A stretch of DNA of 64,000 nt, taken from assembly GCF_030704535.1 (NCBI RefSeq), contig NC_081812.1, positions 17,431,501 to 17,495,500 of the forward strand, in the 5' to 3' direction. The first letter of the stretch is position 1. Every line of letters begins with the position of its first letter. The position numbers and the translations under genes were made by a program. The notes under the pieces were generated by a model that made no database searches, had not been told where the DNA came from, and saw only the letters and a program-made list of their open reading frames with translations. This document shows positions 62,846-64,000 of this stretch, one piece after another. This DNA is from Vitis vinifera. Lineage: Eukaryota > Streptophyta > Magnoliopsida > Vitales > Vitaceae.

Positions 62846-63434
62846 GTTTTTGTATGGGAAGCTGTTTTGAGGAAGATTTTAATTGTAGATATTTTAATGA
62901 AGAGGGGATGGAGAGCGGTCAACAGATGCAACCCTTGTCAAGACAATGAAGAATCAATTGATTATATTTTGATTCATTGTGAAAAGACAAGAGTGCTATG
63001 GTCATTTCTCTTTGCAGTCTCTGGCTTGAGCTGAGTGTTTCCAACTTCTATGAGAAATCTCCTCTTCAAGTGGAAATTTAAGGGGCTGGATAAGAAGGGA
63101 AGTGTTGCTTGGCCTATGGCTCCCCTTTGCTTGTTTTGGTGTATATGGAAAGAGCATATCCGAAGGGTTTTCAATGAAGAAGAGTTCTCACTTCTCAGAT
63201 CAAAGGTTGAAGGCGTTCTTCATTAAATCCCTAATTGGGGTGTTCTGATGCTTCATTGGAAATGGAAAGCCTCTCAATTATGGATTTATTAGATAGTCTT
63301 CCTTGTGGATAGCATGGCTTTTTTGTATGTCTTTGGCCATTTGTGCCATGATGTTTTGTGTATACTACATGCATACATAGGGGATGCCTCCTCTCTTTGG
63401 TGCTTTTTTAATACATGTCCTTGTTATCTATCAG
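62846..63434 (+). mobile_element. Second LINE fragment, 3' end with zf-RVT domain
   Basis: Plus-strand frames read FVWEAVLRKILIVDILMKRG, NRCNPCQDNEESIDYILIHC and LWSFLFAVSGLS, then after a stop VAWPMAPLCLFWCIWKEHIR. This is the zf-RVT domain of an L1-type LINE with Cys-x2-Cys...His-x4-Cys-like spacing, in the opposite orientation to the 6 kb LINE. It is 5'-truncated and broken by stops. Confidence 0.8.

Positions 63435-63497
<63 letters not shown>
63435..63497 (+). repeat. Compound (TA)n(GA)n microsatellite
   Basis: (TA)13 at 63435-63460 followed directly by about 18 GA units to 63497. It sits just after the 3' end of the second LINE fragment and may have grown from its tail. Confidence 0.97.
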
Positions 63498-63498
<1 letters not shown>

Positions 63499-63619
63499 AC
63501 GCTGCTGAAGAGAGAGTAAAAAAATGCAAACCTACCTCCATCCTAAACATTCAATAAATCTAAAGATGAATCCCACATCAATATGTAGTTAAACTGCAAA
63601 CAATAAGAGCAAAGTATTT

Positions 63620-64000
63620 AAGTGCTTCTCACCACCATGTCCGATTTTCCTTACCCTCAGGGCTTCTTCTACTTCATTCTTTCCAAATGTACCATATGAA
63701 GCAAGTCTCCACAACCTCCTTCCTCTCCTTCCTATAAAACTTGTTCCACCTCAAAACTCTTTCACAGGCCTCGGAAGCACCCATGAAATTTCAAAATAGA
63801 CCCAATAAAGCCAACAGACTTCGAACTAATCTATAGTGAATGAAGCTACGGTTAGCCAATTCCTCATCATATTTACAAAGACAACACTGGTTAGCAAAGG
63901 ACCACCCCCTTTCCATGAGATGGTCCATAGTAAGGATTTCCTCCCCCACAACTTCAACAAAAAACTGACTTTAGATGGTGCCAAAGGAGATGAAAAAACG
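63620..64000 (-). mobile_element. Third LINE fragment, zf-RVT domain, running off the right edge
   Basis: On the minus strand a frame reads VVGEEILTMDHLMERGWSFA, NQCCLCKYDEELANRSFIHY, then after a stop FMGASEACERVLRWNKFYRK and FIWYIWKE. This is another zf-RVT domain with frameshifts and stops, in the same orientation as the 6 kb LINE. It continues beyond 64000. Confidence 0.75.

Noticed and set aside
1-64000. CRISPR arrays, bacterial operons or a viral insertion
   Set aside because: Repeats seen are tandem without unique spacers, all genes are spliced plant genes, and no viral replication or capsid motif was found in any frame examined.

Overview
This is a stretch of plant nuclear DNA: intron-rich genes with GT-AG (and two GC-AG) introns, AT-rich spacers, many transposon remnants and no bacterial-type operons. 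Gene content, gene order and the LINE type suggest a rosid eudicot, most probably grapevine (Vitis). That species call is inference. I rebuilt exons by hand from splice sites and frame; every gene model given as complete closes in frame.

Layout, left to right. 511-1658 (+): the last three exons of an HMG-box chromatin protein. 4595-7248 (-): an AIRP2-like RING E3 ligase (242 aa) with a perfect ABRE/G-box about 405 bp upstream. 9309-16135 (-): RUS5, a DUF647 protein with a plastid-like N-terminus (15 exons, 502 aa). 17111-22965 (-): a TAAC-type thylakoid ATP/ADP carrier (10 exons, 381 aa). 25288-29231 (-): a vacuolar cation/proton exchanger of the CAX1/3/4 clade (11 exons, 448 aa) with a TRIM element in intron 3. 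29232-45897: a 16.7 kb AT-rich spacer with several tandem repeat blocks and a decayed hAT transposon (about 41690-44737). 45898-49784 (-): a METTL21-like methyltransferase (7 exons, 262 aa). 50633-53654 (+): a CPRD49/IAH1-type GDSL esterase (6 exons, 256 aa), divergent from the methyltransferase. 54710-55736 (-): the last six exons of an LMBR1-like membrane protein. From 55737 to the right edge the window lies in a giant intron of that gene, filled by a 6 kb decayed L1-type LINE with target-site duplications and two further LINE 3' fragments.

The series AIRP2 - RUS5 - TAAC - CAX - methyltransferase - LMBR1-like matches, in order, what I remember of Arabidopsis At5g01520, 01510, 01500, 01490, 01470 and 01460. 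This ancient collinear block supports the ortholog names. The genes do not form a pathway; RUS5 and TAAC are both plastid proteins.

The most striking find is at the 5' end of the LINE. Between its body and the target-site duplication lies about 80 bp that reads as a MutY/MUTYH DNA glycosylase exon (GIGNYTAGAIASIAF motif), followed by an intact splice donor. This looks like a 5' transduction from a parent LINE sitting in a MUTYH intron.
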